Part shown: piece by piece, positions 35,135-42,880 of the stretch
How positions within the stretch are numbered: position 1 is the first letter of the stretch
Layout: each line of letters opens with the position of its first letter
Assembly: GCA_041399065.1 (NCBI GenBank)
Contig: JAWKTN010000007.1
Location: 248,001 to 312,000, forward strand
Direction of reading: 5' to 3'
Length of the DNA: 64,000 bases
Origin: JAGQPD01 sp020426865
Lineage (GTDB): Bacteria > Planctomycetota > Planctomycetia > Pirellulales > Pirellulaceae
Made by a program: the position numbers and the translations under genes
The notes under the pieces: generated by a model
Seen by the model: the letters and a program-made list of their open reading frames with translations, nothing else
Database searches by the model: none
What the model was told of the DNA's origin: nothing

Positions 35135-36178
35135 ATGAAGGAAATCTTTGCCATCACTTCCAGCGTCATCAGTTCCCGGGCGCGACTTCGCGGCCTCCGC
35201 ACTGGCCTCATTTTCGCTCGGCGCAGTGGTTTTACGTTGGTCGAATTGCTAGTGGTCATTGCCATTATCGGTTTGCTTGTGGCGTTGCTTCTGCCAGCTG
35301 TCAATTCAGCGCGCGAGGCGGCTCGGCGTACGTCCTGCATGAACAACGAACGTCAGATGGGAATCGCCCTGCACAACTATCACTCAACGTTTCAACGATT
35401 TCCCATTGGCTGTCAGGGGCCCCATCCGGAATCAGCTCAATGGGCCTACGATCCGAAGAAGCCGTGCACGTCGTTTTTCAATTACCTCTTCCCCTACATC
35501 GAAGAAACGGTCACGGACGATATTTACGATTACACGAAGCCGGTCCAAGCACAGTCCGCACTGGTACAGGACATCCTGCGGCGATATTACCCTGTGTTTC
35601 ATTGTGCCAGCGACGAGTCACAACAGATTGAGCAAGGGACCAACGGACTTTACTCGGGCTACAAGGGTAGCTATGGCGTCAACTGGGGCCAGAACACGTT
35701 CATGCAGCAGTGCCGACAATCACCGTTTTTCATCGAGTTCGGCGCCAAAATTGGCCAGATCAAAGATGGTACTTCGAAGACCTGGGCGATGATGGAGATG
35801 TGGCAGGTGTCATCGCCCGATCCCAGTCGAGTCGACCGACGTTCTCGGCTGTGGAATTGCGAAGCGGGTTGTTATCAGATTTCCACCAAATACGGCCCTA
35901 ACAGCACTAGCCCGGATAACAGTCGTTGTTGGGATCGCCCGGAGTTTCCCTGCATCAATTCGGGGGTCAGTGCAAGGTTTGAACAATACATCGTGTCGCG
36001 CAGCCGTCACCCTGGAGGCGTGAATGCATTGCTCTGCGATGGCTCGGTGCAGTTCGTACAAGATAGTATCGACATAAACCTCTGGCGAAACATGAGTTCC
36101 ATCCGGGGCGCAGAGATCGATAACGTCGAAGTCGTGGGCTGCGACGATGACCCGTCCGGTGGTGGCGGGCGCCGCTAG
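35135..36178 (+). CDS. DUF1559 protein with prepilin-type N-terminus
   Basis: 347 aa from the ATG at 35135, which follows AGGAG by about 11 bases. The prepilin signal is R-S-G-F-T-L-V-E-L-L-V-V-I-A-I-I-G-L-L, then A-R-E-A-A-R-R-T-S-C-M-N-N, the constant start of DUF1559 proteins. The C-terminus has H-P-G-G-V-N-A-L-L-C-D-G-S-V-Q-F, also diagnostic. Planctomycetes encode dozens of these pseudopilin-like proteins; their role is unknown but export and cleavage by a prepilin peptidase are expected. A lipoprotein gene follows, which is the usual neighbour. Confidence 0.92.
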   Translation: MKEIFAITSSVISSRARLRGLRTGLIFARRSGFTLVELLVVIAIIGLLVALLLPAVNSAREAARRTSCMNNERQMGIALHNYHSTFQRFPIGCQGPHPESAQWAYDPKKPCTSFFNYLFPYIEETVTDDIYDYTKPVQAQSALVQDILRRYYPVFHCASDESQQIEQGTNGLYSGYKGSYGVNWGQNTFMQQCRQSPFFIEFGAKIGQIKDGTSKTWAMMEMWQVSSPDPSRVDRRSRLWNCEAGCYQISTKYGPNSTSPDNSRCWDRPEFPCINSGVSARFEQYIVSRSRHPGGVNALLCDGSVQFVQDSIDINLWRNMSSIRGAEIDNVEVVGCDDDPSGGGGRR

Positions 36179-36262
36179 TCTCATTTCGCTGCCGCTCCCC
36201 CACTCTCAACAACCATGCGTCGTCCCTGCAGGAAAACCGTTGAGACTACCGAATTTGCGATC

Positions 36263-36697
36263 ATGGTGACTATGCCAACCAATTACTCGTCACTCACAAT
36301 TATCCTAATGCTGCTGTCAATTTGCATCGGATGCGGAACTCCGGCGGCTGAGACCTTTGAAGTACGCGGCTCAGTGGCCCTCGACGACAAGCCCCTTGAA
36401 TCCGGCACGGTGTTGCTCGTACCAATCTCCAACGGCGCCACCGGCGGACGTGCCGACGTGAAAAACGGTGAGTTTGCGATTTCCGCCGAGTCGGGCCCGA
36501 CAGCCGGGACTTATCGCGTGGAGATCACGGCCTACAAGAGTACCGGACGCACTCTGCCGGACAACGATTTCCCGGATCGCACGGTTGAGGAAACCCGTCA
36601 GTACCTGCCCGCAAGATATAATGTCCGATCTCAGCTCACATTGGAGATCCCGGTAAGCGAAGAATCGGCCGCCGAGTTTGCGTTGCAGAGTCGCTGA
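36263..36697 (+). CDS. Carboxypeptidase-regulatory-like lipoprotein
   Basis: 144 aa from the ATG at 36263. The signal L-T-I-I-L-M-L-L-S-I-C-I-G-C has a lipobox-like end. The mature part (E-V-R-G-S-V-A-L-D-D-K-P-L, G-T-V-L-L-V-P, G-T-Y-R-V-E-I-T-A) is a transthyretin-like beta-sandwich as in carboxypeptidase regulatory domains. Genes of this type follow DUF1559 genes in planctomycetes and are presumably co-expressed with them. An extended frame to 36215 is less likely. Confidence 0.8.
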   Translation: MVTMPTNYSSLTIILMLLSICIGCGTPAAETFEVRGSVALDDKPLESGTVLLVPISNGATGGRADVKNGEFAISAESGPTAGTYRVEITAYKSTGRTLPDNDFPDRTVEETRQYLPARYNVRSQLTLEIPVSEESAAEFALQSR

Positions 36698-36709
36698 TCA
36701 AGGCGGGCA

Positions 36710-37762
36710 TCAGGTGAACTGGCGCCAGAATCTCTCAAGTAGCGCGGGACACGCGTCGCAATACGTCGCCAAGCGCCACCACCGTTCAAGTTCCCGACGA
36801 TTCTCGTCCACAATCGTTGGGTTGCGCGACACGATATCTAACGCAGCGTCGACGGCAGCAATCACCGATTCGCCTTCGGCAACCTCAACTACCGACTGAG
36901 GAGGCAGGGGCACCAAGAAATCAAAGTGACAAAGATCGTTGCAGACCAACATCGCTTTGGCATAGATTGCCTCATAGTGTCGGTAGGTCCAAGGAGCGAA
37001 GCCGCGCGGTGCCAAAGCGACACGCGAACGACACAACCCCTCAAAATACTCGCGATAGTTCATTTTGCGTCGGTTAAGCCAGCAATCGGCGAGAAGAGGA
37101 TCGTCGATTTCCGCAGCGACCGCCTGCTGCCAACGGCGATCACCGACCAACCCACCCCAAAGCGTTAGTCCGGGCCGATCTCTTTTCAGCTGCAATAGCC
37201 ACTGCACGCGCGGATTACTCTTAAGTTCGCCAGTTGGTCTGGCAATGAAGCCCACGTCAAATTGTTTTACAAAGTTCGTCCCATCATGCTGATGCCGTCC
37301 TAGCAGTCTCGAAAGCTTGTTGTTCAGCGGAGGGCGTTTAATGGGGAGCAAGCCAATTTGAAACTCAAAATCCCAACGACGATCCCGCCAATTCTTAAGG
37401 CAGACGTTCGTGTGTGAAAGCAGCGTCCGCTGATCGGAATACTCAAAGGCAATGCCGTCGACATCGGTAGCATCATACAATGCCATCTGCTTGAACCGAA
37501 CATTCGTCAGGTGGTCCGTCGATACCCGTGTCGGCAGGCCGACAAAGAGCCAATCAGTTTGAATTGCACGAGTTCTGCGTAACAGCTGCGAGGGTCGCAA
37601 TAGGCGTACCTTGTCGCGGCCGTAGTAGGCGCAGAGAAACCAGTAGAGTCCGAGTTCGGCGTAGGCACCGAAACGGCTGGCGAGCTGCCAGAATAACGCA
37701 GTCCCGCGAAACCCTTCGTCATGGTCGCCGGCGTCGCTAATGATGACCGTGAACGACGACAT
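36710..37762 (-). CDS. Exostosin/glycosyltransferase-like protein
   Basis: 350 aa, no signal peptide. The C-terminal half reads V-A-L-A-P-R-G-F-A-P-W-T-Y-R-H-Y-E-A-I-Y-A-K-A-M-L-V, close to the nucleotide-sugar-binding stretch of exostosin (GT47) and some GT1-like transferases (L-x-P-R-G-x-x-x-x-x-R-x-x-E-A). The N-terminal half is not recognised. A single gene without other polysaccharide genes around it, convergent with the lipoprotein gene. The donor and acceptor are unknown. Confidence 0.55.
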   Translation of the reverse strand: MSSFTVIISDAGDHDEGFRGTALFWQLASRFGAYAELGLYWFLCAYYGRDKVRLLRPSQLLRRTRAIQTDWLFVGLPTRVSTDHLTNVRFKQMALYDATDVDGIAFEYSDQRTLLSHTNVCLKNWRDRRWDFEFQIGLLPIKRPPLNNKLSRLLGRHQHDGTNFVKQFDVGFIARPTGELKSNPRVQWLLQLKRDRPGLTLWGGLVGDRRWQQAVAAEIDDPLLADCWLNRRKMNYREYFEGLCRSRVALAPRGFAPWTYRHYEAIYAKAMLVCNDLCHFDFLVPLPPQSVVEVAEGESVIAAVDAALDIVSRNPTIVDENRRELERWWRLATYCDACPALLERFWRQFT

Positions 37763-38070
37763 ATGAATTCGAGTTGCTCAGGGGTATTTCGAATAACCAG
37801 TAGAATGTGACATCTGAGGCCGCCCGCATTTTGAAGCAATCGTCTCGGCCGGTCAACGCCTATGCGGGGATGCGAGCTCTGTGCCCGTTGTAACGAATGT
37901 ACTAATAGGGCATACGGCGTGCGGGGCGATTTGTAACCATCAGCGAAGTTGAATGTGAACTAGGCTATTCATAAGCAGCTAAATAAGCACCTATAGCCTG
38001 CGTAGCGTCACTGCCGGGCACTCATTGCCCAATTGGCTCTGAAACTCCAACGGAACTGGACAACGATTCT
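37763..38070. other. Intergenic region before tad-like genes
   Basis: These 308 bp lie between divergent genes. GGCTAT and ATAGCC (about 37972 and 37995) could form a 6-bp stem, but no T-run follows. No coding frame and no GG-N10-GC promoter is present; the nearest look-alike at about 38016 has the wrong spacing. Confidence 0.5.
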
Positions 38071-38508
38071 ATGCGTAGAGACTTGTATACTCGATCGCCG
38101 AAATGCCGGCGGTTGCACCAACGAAGACGCCCCGGAGCATCGGTCGTCGAGTTCGCCGTTTGTGCTCCGCTGATGGTCATGTTACTGCTAAGTACGATCG
38201 AGGCGACGAGCATGATCTATCTGAAACAGTCGCTAACGATCGCTGCCTACGAAGGGGGACGGACGGCAATCATTCCTGGCGCAACGAGCGCCGAGGTAGA
38301 AGCGGATTGCCAGCAGGTCTTGACCGATCGCGACGTACAATCGGCGACGATCGACATTACACCATCGAACATCACGCCTGTGAAAGCGGGCAACTATATC
38401 GTCGTCGAGGTCTCAGCTCCCTGCAACGCCAACTCGCTATTCGCCAGTTGGTTTTACAGTGGTCGGACGTTGACCGGGCGCGCCGAAGTGATGAAAGAAT
38501 ACGACTAG
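38071..38508 (+). CDS. TadE-like pseudopilin
   Basis: 145 aa. After a basic leader comes R-R-P-G-A-S-V-V-E-F-A-V-C-A-P-L-M-V-M-L-L-L-S-T-I-E, the TadE signature (G-x-x-x-V-E-F-A, conserved glutamate, then a hydrophobic helix), followed by G-G-R-T-A-I-I-P-G-A-T and a small beta domain. TadE-type proteins are processed minor pseudopilins of Flp/Tad secretion systems. First of three linked genes. Confidence 0.85.
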   Translation: MRRDLYTRSPKCRRLHQRRRPGASVVEFAVCAPLMVMLLLSTIEATSMIYLKQSLTIAAYEGGRTAIIPGATSAEVEADCQQVLTDRDVQSATIDITPSNITPVKAGNYIVVEVSAPCNANSLFASWFYSGRTLTGRAEVMKEYD

Positions 38509-38576
38509 TTCCTAGGGACCGTTCGTCGAAGCGGCGGTTCGAACCAAGTCGCGTCACGTTGTAGGAGAGAAATCTC

Positions 38577-39671
38577 ATGGGAAACGTTACTCGAAAAAGG
38601 GCGTCGGTCCGTAGGGGCACGATCATCGTGTTCATGGCTGTCGCGTTGCCAATTCTGCTAATCATGGCGGCGTTTGCCGTCAACGTCGCTTACATGGATC
38701 TCACCAACACGGAATTGCGGGTGGCGACCGATTTCGCGTCTCGCGCAGGGGCTCGACGGCTGAGCATGACCGGAGACACGGACGCGGCATTTCTTGAAGT
38801 ACAAGAAGCTGCCAGTCGCAACCTGGTCGCCGGCCAGGGCTTGGTTGTGGACGCCGGAGATGTTGAATTCGGCCGTGCATCGCGTGACGTGTCGGGGGAG
38901 TTCATCTACACCACCACAATGACGAATCCCAATGCAGTTCGGTTGACAGGAAATCGTACCGGGACGGGAAATGCCGTACCGATGCTTTTCACCGCCTTTG
39001 CTTCGCAAGCAACCTATGAGCCATCAAAGGTCTCGACCGCCGCGCAAATCGATCGCGACATCGCGTTGGTCATCGACCGTTCAGGGTCCATGGCCGAACG
39101 GACCGAAGGTGGTATGGGAACCGGATGGATGCCGGGCGATCCGGCACCAAGCAACAGCCGTTGGGTCAAGGTCGTCGAGGCCACAGACGCGTTCTTGGCG
39201 GCGCTGGCACAGACACCGATGCAAGAAAACGTCAGCCTCGTCACCTATAACCACGCGGCCGGGGTCAACTTCGGTCTGACCGGAACATACTCGGACATCG
39301 AGAACCAGCTCGACGCCTATACGGCCTCATTCGAAGGGGGCGCCACGAACATTGCAGACGGCATTGCCAAAGGTGCCTACACGCTGGCCGATATGGGGCA
39401 GCAACGTCCATGGGCCTCACAAACCGTCGTAGTCCTCACCGACGGTATTCACAACACCGGAACGATAACACCTGAGGACGCGGCCACGGCCGCAGCCGCT
39501 CAAGGAATGATCGTGCACACAATCACCTTCGGCAACGACGCCAATCAGACTGCCATGCAAGCCGTCGCTGCCAACGGCAACGGCCAGCACTGGCACGCCC
39601 CCAACTTGACCCAGTTGAACAAAATCTTCAACGAGATCGCCAACAATTGTCCCACGTTGCTGATTGAATAG
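38577..39671 (+). CDS. TadG-like protein with von Willebrand A domain
   Basis: 364 aa. The N-terminus R-R-G-T-I-I-V-F-M-A-V-A-L-P-I-L-L-I-M-A-A-F is the TadG/TadE-like membrane helix. The vWA domain starts near residue 158 with D-I-A-L-V-I-D-R-S-G-S-M, the intact D-x-S-x-S metal site (MIDAS). Further metal-site residues are likely in V-V-V-L-T-D-G-I-H-N-T-G. TadG proteins interact with Flp pili or the envelope. It lies 68 bp after the first TadE gene and 9 bp before the second. Confidence 0.88.
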   Translation: MGNVTRKRASVRRGTIIVFMAVALPILLIMAAFAVNVAYMDLTNTELRVATDFASRAGARRLSMTGDTDAAFLEVQEAASRNLVAGQGLVVDAGDVEFGRASRDVSGEFIYTTTMTNPNAVRLTGNRTGTGNAVPMLFTAFASQATYEPSKVSTAAQIDRDIALVIDRSGSMAERTEGGMGTGWMPGDPAPSNSRWVKVVEATDAFLAALAQTPMQENVSLVTYNHAAGVNFGLTGTYSDIENQLDAYTASFEGGATNIADGIAKGAYTLADMGQQRPWASQTVVVLTDGIHNTGTITPEDAATAAAAQGMIVHTITFGNDANQTAMQAVAANGNGQHWHAPNLTQLNKIFNEIANNCPTLLIE

Positions 39672-39680
39672 GAACATAAA

Positions 39681-40100
39681 ATGATTTCCGCAAGAGCAAA
39701 CCGACGCGCCAAACACCGCGGTGCGGTCACCGTGGAGTTTGCGCTCGTAATCGGCCTGTTCTTTATGTTTCTGATCGCATCGATCGAATTCGCGCGATTC
39801 AACATTGTCCGGCACGTCGTGGATAATGCGGCCTATGAGGCGGCCCGGAAGGCGATCGTGCCTGGTGCCACGGCGGGGGATGCGACCGACACGGCCAACG
39901 CGTATCTGGCCACGATTGGGACCCAGGGGGCCACGGTGATCGTCGATCCAGACCCGATCGAAGATGTCACGGAGGAGGTTTCCGTGACGGTCAACGTGCC
40001 GATGGATCAGAACACTTGGGTCGTACCCATATTCACCGGCGGAGCCACGGTCAGCGCAACGTCTACGCTGCGGTGCGAACGCTACCGAGGAATCGAATAA
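39681..40100 (+). CDS. Second TadE-like pseudopilin
   Basis: 139 aa. H-R-G-A-V-T-V-E-F-A-L-V-I-G-L-F-F-M-F-L-I-A-S-I-E-F-A-R shows the TadE motif with a conserved glutamate at the start of the helix. E-A-A-R-K-A-I-V-P-G-A-T resembles the first TadE (G-G-R-T-A-I-I-P-G-A-T), so the two are paralogues. It ends the tad-like trio; no TadA ATPase, TadB/C or Flp pilin is in the window. Confidence 0.87.
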   Translation: MISARANRRAKHRGAVTVEFALVIGLFFMFLIASIEFARFNIVRHVVDNAAYEAARKAIVPGATAGDATDTANAYLATIGTQGATVIVDPDPIEDVTEEVSVTVNVPMDQNTWVVPIFTGGATVSATSTLRCERYRGIE

Positions 40101-40128
40101 CTGCTGCGTTCCGAGCCGCCTCGTCCGC

Positions 40129-40198
40129 GATACCTAGCGGTTCGAGGCATTAATACCTAGCAGATCTAGGTATCAATACTTGGTGGTTCTAGGTATTG
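40129..40198. repeat. Three tandem palindromic elements (AATACCTAG...CTAGGTATT family)
   Basis: Three 23-25-bp imperfect palindromes lie end to end: 40129-40151 (GATACCTAGCGG then TTCGAGGCATT), 40152-40174 (AATACCTAGCA then GATCTAGGTATC) and 40174-40198 (CAATACTTGGTGG then TTCTAGGTATTG). They share a consensus near AATACCTAG-N2-GTTCTAGGTATT with the terminator hairpin at 6199-6223. They follow the last tad-like gene and could end its transcript, though no T-run follows. Confidence 0.8.
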
Positions 40199-40231
40199 GG
40201 ATCTGTGTGAGAAACTTGATGCACGACGCAG

Positions 40232-41095
40232 CTACTGCGGCGGTTTGCCGACTTTCGGTGGTTTGATGCGTGAGCGGGTGACGGAAACGGGCCCTGCTGT
40301 CGCCTGATCACCTTCGGGTACACCGTGGTGTTCGGCCAGGCTGATCTCCTCCGCCACACCGTCGGCCAGCATGGCTTTGTCGGATTCGTAGTTGTTGGAC
40401 TTTCGGTAGTCCGCCAGTGCCGCATTCTCACGCTGCCTGCGGACATCAGGCATGAGTAGATCACGACTAGAAAAACCCCGGTCCCGTTTGATCATGCCAC
40501 TTTGGAACGGTCCCGCTCCCAGGACCCAGGTATCCTTGGCCTGGCTTTGAGCGACAGAGATTCCTGACTTCCATATTCGGCGACGGGACTCGCGCTCATA
40601 GGCAAATAGTCCGATTTTGGACGCACTGATTTTGTCGCTCCGTTTGGCCAGCGATATCTCAGGTATTGCTGGCAACGGCGTGGAAGTTGTCACAAGTGAT
40701 GCCGCGGAATTGAGAATGTTGTTGGGAGGGATGCCGTACGTCACGTCATGATCGTCAGTCCCCAATGCGCCGACACGTGCTTCCACGATTACGTCCGCCT
40801 GGTCACGGGCGTCCTGCAGGTAGGCACCGGCAGCCAGCAGTTCCTGACGAATGGAACTGATAATATAGTTCGAGTTGACGAAGCTTGGCCCTTGAATCGG
40901 CTGGATGTACTGCGTATCGAGATAGATCCGCCGCCCCCGTAGCGGCTCGAAATCAATACTCGCTACGGCTCGATCCACCGCATCGGACATCAGCAGTTGC
41001 TCGGTCGCAAGCTGCGACTTGGTCGTGCCGCAGCCGACCGCTGCGGTCATCAGCAGACAGAGAACAACGATGTACCAAATAGGGATGGACCCCAT
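40232..41095 (-). CDS. Putative lipoprotein of unknown function
   Basis: 287 aa from the ATG at 41095, which gives a compact lipoprotein signal (I-W-Y-I-V-V-L-C-L-L-M-T-A-A-V-G-C). A longer frame back to a TTG at 41167 includes a repeated D-M-P-G encoded by two copies of TCCTGGCATGTCGA and is less likely. The mature part has R-R-I-Y-L-D-T-Q-Y-I and D-V-I-V-E-A-R-V-G-A-L-G-T-D, reminiscent of planctomycete outer-membrane lipoproteins of the DUF6655 kind (from memory, uncertain). No catalytic motif is seen. It stands alone. Confidence 0.7.
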   Translation of the reverse strand: MGSIPIWYIVVLCLLMTAAVGCGTTKSQLATEQLLMSDAVDRAVASIDFEPLRGRRIYLDTQYIQPIQGPSFVNSNYIISSIRQELLAAGAYLQDARDQADVIVEARVGALGTDDHDVTYGIPPNNILNSAASLVTTSTPLPAIPEISLAKRSDKISASKIGLFAYERESRRRIWKSGISVAQSQAKDTWVLGAGPFQSGMIKRDRGFSSRDLLMPDVRRQRENAALADYRKSNNYESDKAMLADGVAEEISLAEHHGVPEGDQATAGPVSVTRSRIKPPKVGKPPQ

Positions 41096-41301
41096 AGGAA
41101 TAGACCGTCCTGGCATGTCGAATCCTGGCATGTCGACGCCGCGCTTCAAGGCTCTTTTGTGATCCAAGTGTTCATGTCACGACGGATCGAGGCCCCATCG
41201 GCCTGCGGCAATCCATCATGGTGGGGCGGGAGTATACCTGACCCGGTCGGTTAGGTGAACACCACTCCCGCCCGCTAGCATTGCCGTCAACGATATCGGA
41301 T

Positions 41302-42117
41302 CTATGCTGGCGGATGCCAACCGGCATCAGCCCACAACTCGCCGCTGACGGCGGAATTGGAGACCATGAAGCAGATCGCGTCGGCGATTTCCGTGGGGCG
41401 AATCAAGCGTCGTAGTTGCGTATAAGGCAACACGTTTTTGCTGATGTACTCCTCCCCCAGCGCCCGGACCATGGGCGTGTCGGTAAAGCCAGGATGGATG
41501 ATTCCGCAGCGTACGCCGTGGAAGATCGCCTCCTTGGTCAAGGTCGCCGCAGCTCCCTCCAACCCTGCTTTACTCACCGCATAGGCAATCTGTCCCTTGT
41601 TGCCCTGGGACGAAACCGAGCCGATAAAGACGACAGCACCCTGGATTTCCTCCTCGGGCTCCCAACGTTTGAGCCCACGTTGGAATCGATCTTCCGCGAT
41701 CCGCACGACCATTTCGATCGCCCAATAGATGGGTGCGACCAAATTGATCTCGGTAACCTGCCGGAATGTCGTGATCGAATACGGCTCGGCCTTGCCCGTT
41801 TCCCGGTTGACCTTGACCGCCAAGTCGTCCCGCGTGATGCCCGCCGCCGGCACACAGACGTTTACCAGTCCGTGCTCGGCACACACCTCGTCGTAGACCT
41901 GCGTTCGAAAGGTATCGTTCGTAACGTCTCCCACCTTGGGTTCGGCAACGTTCGAATCGAGCTCCTTATTGATCGAGTCCGCCAAGTCAACAACGTGATC
42001 GCGACGGTCGACCATGACAACTTTCTTGGCGCCGCGGCCGGCAAATTCACGGCATACGGCTTGACCAATGCCACTCCCCGCACCAGTCACCAGACAAACA
42101 CGATTCTTGATATTCAT
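41302..42117 (-). CDS. SDR family reductase next to phasin (acetoacetyl-CoA reductase-like)
   Basis: 271 aa from the ATG at 42117, preceded by AGGAG at about 9 bases; an extended frame to 42192 overlaps the phasin gene and is rejected. T-G-A-G-S-G-I-G-Q is the NAD(P)-binding motif, and S-S-Q-G-N-K-G-Q-I-A-Y-A-V-S-K contains the catalytic Ser and Y-x-x-x-K. The central insertion around R-E-T-G-K-A-E-P-Y makes it a little longer than PhaB/FabG. The operon with a phasin suggests a role in polyhydroxyalkanoate metabolism, perhaps as reductase or 3-hydroxyacyl-CoA dehydrogenase; the second SDR at 60194 is the more typical PhaB. Confidence 0.82.
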   Translation of the reverse strand: MNIKNRVCLVTGAGSGIGQAVCREFAGRGAKKVVMVDRRDHVVDLADSINKELDSNVAEPKVGDVTNDTFRTQVYDEVCAEHGLVNVCVPAAGITRDDLAVKVNRETGKAEPYSITTFRQVTEINLVAPIYWAIEMVVRIAEDRFQRGLKRWEPEEEIQGAVVFIGSVSSQGNKGQIAYAVSKAGLEGAAATLTKEAIFHGVRCGIIHPGFTDTPMVRALGEEYISKNVLPYTQLRRLIRPTEIADAICFMVSNSAVSGELWADAGWHPPA

Positions 42118-42158
42118 GACCGTGACTCCTGTCAAACTGTGCCCCCAAACCGAAAGAA

Positions 42159-42590
42159 CTAGGTCGTCGCTTGCGTCACAAGTTCCGTCCATTTGGTAAC
42201 CACGTCCTGAAATTCCTTCAACTGCGTTTCCGTTGACTCACGCATGCACTCGAGCGTCTTGCGGCATAACTGCTCAAACCGTCGCCGATACTCCTCGGGC
42301 GTCGTCGATTCGCCGACTCGCAAGGCGGCATCGAGCGACTCGACCGCGGCCTGATACTGCCGGTCGATCACGTCCCGATGCTTACGGGAAATGTCCGATA
42401 CGGCGTTGGACCATTGCTTCTGAAAATCCCGCACCTTGTCGGTGACCACCGTTTGGGGCGTCGGGATTGCCGGCCACATACTGGTCCACTGCCGCAGCAT
42501 TTCTTGCTGCATCTTCAACCCGGCCTCGGCCGCCTTGTTGATGTTCTGAAAAGCCTCCTCTACGACCTTACTGGCTGTGTCGGTTGTCAT
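42159..42590 (-). CDS. Phasin-like granule-associated protein
   Basis: 143 aa, almost entirely predicted alpha-helical and amphipathic (A-S-K-V-V-E-E-A-F-Q-N-I-N-K-A-A-E-A-G-L, then Q-Q-E-M-L-R-Q-W-T-S-M-W). Q-x-x-A-V-E-S-L-D-A-A-L-R and heptad-like spacing fit phasins, which coat polyhydroxyalkanoate granules. An AAGGAG site precedes the ATG. The gene lies 41 bp before the SDR gene and 4 kb from mutB of the pha/transcarboxylase cluster. It is divergent from pccB and has its own sigma54-type promoter. Confidence 0.78.
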   Translation of the reverse strand: MTTDTASKVVEEAFQNINKAAEAGLKMQQEMLRQWTSMWPAIPTPQTVVTDKVRDFQKQWSNAVSDISRKHRDVIDRQYQAAVESLDAALRVGESTTPEEYRRRFEQLCRKTLECMRESTETQLKEFQDVVTKWTELVTQATT

Positions 42591-42682
42591 GATTTTGCTC
42601 CTTGTTACAGAAAAAGATGGGCCTCACTAGTTCAATTGTCGGCCGTGAAAACCCAAAAGTCAACCCCATTTTTCGCATTTGC

Positions 42683-42698
42683 AGCAATAGACAAACCA
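42683..42698 (-). promoter_or_regulatory. Sigma54-type promoter for phasin-SDR operon
   Basis: On the minus strand TGGTTTGTCTATTGCT has GG and GC exactly 10 bases apart and a perfect TTGCT at -12. It lies about 95 bp before the phasin ATG in the 290-bp divergent region 42591-42880. Confidence 0.6.
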
Positions 42699-42737
42699 GG
42701 ACTTTTTAGGTCATTTTTGTAATATTCTGCGGAATAC

Positions 42738-42753
42738 TGGCATCATTCTTGCT
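42738..42753 (+). promoter_or_regulatory. Sigma54-type promoter for pccB-pccA operon
   Basis: TGGCATCATTCTTGCT matches the RpoN consensus TGGCAY-N5-TTGCW at every conserved position, with GG (42739-42740) and GC (42751-42752) 10 bases apart. It is 128 bp before the pccB start. The palindrome TATTCTGCGGAATA lies directly upstream, at 42723-42736. Confidence 0.72.
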
Positions 42754-42880
42754 GTAATTGCAGCCAAGCATGTTGCATGTGCACTAACCAAGGGATAGAA
42801 TAGGGGCAGGCCGGAGCGGGCCGATAGAGATCCCAAGGACCGCAAGGGCGAGAAGTTACCGCTGCAGCAAGGGGCTAAAT

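Noticed and set aside
42117..42192. Extended N-terminus of the phasin-linked SDR
   Set aside because: It overlaps the phasin gene; the ATG at 42117 directly precedes the Rossmann motif and has a good ribosome site.
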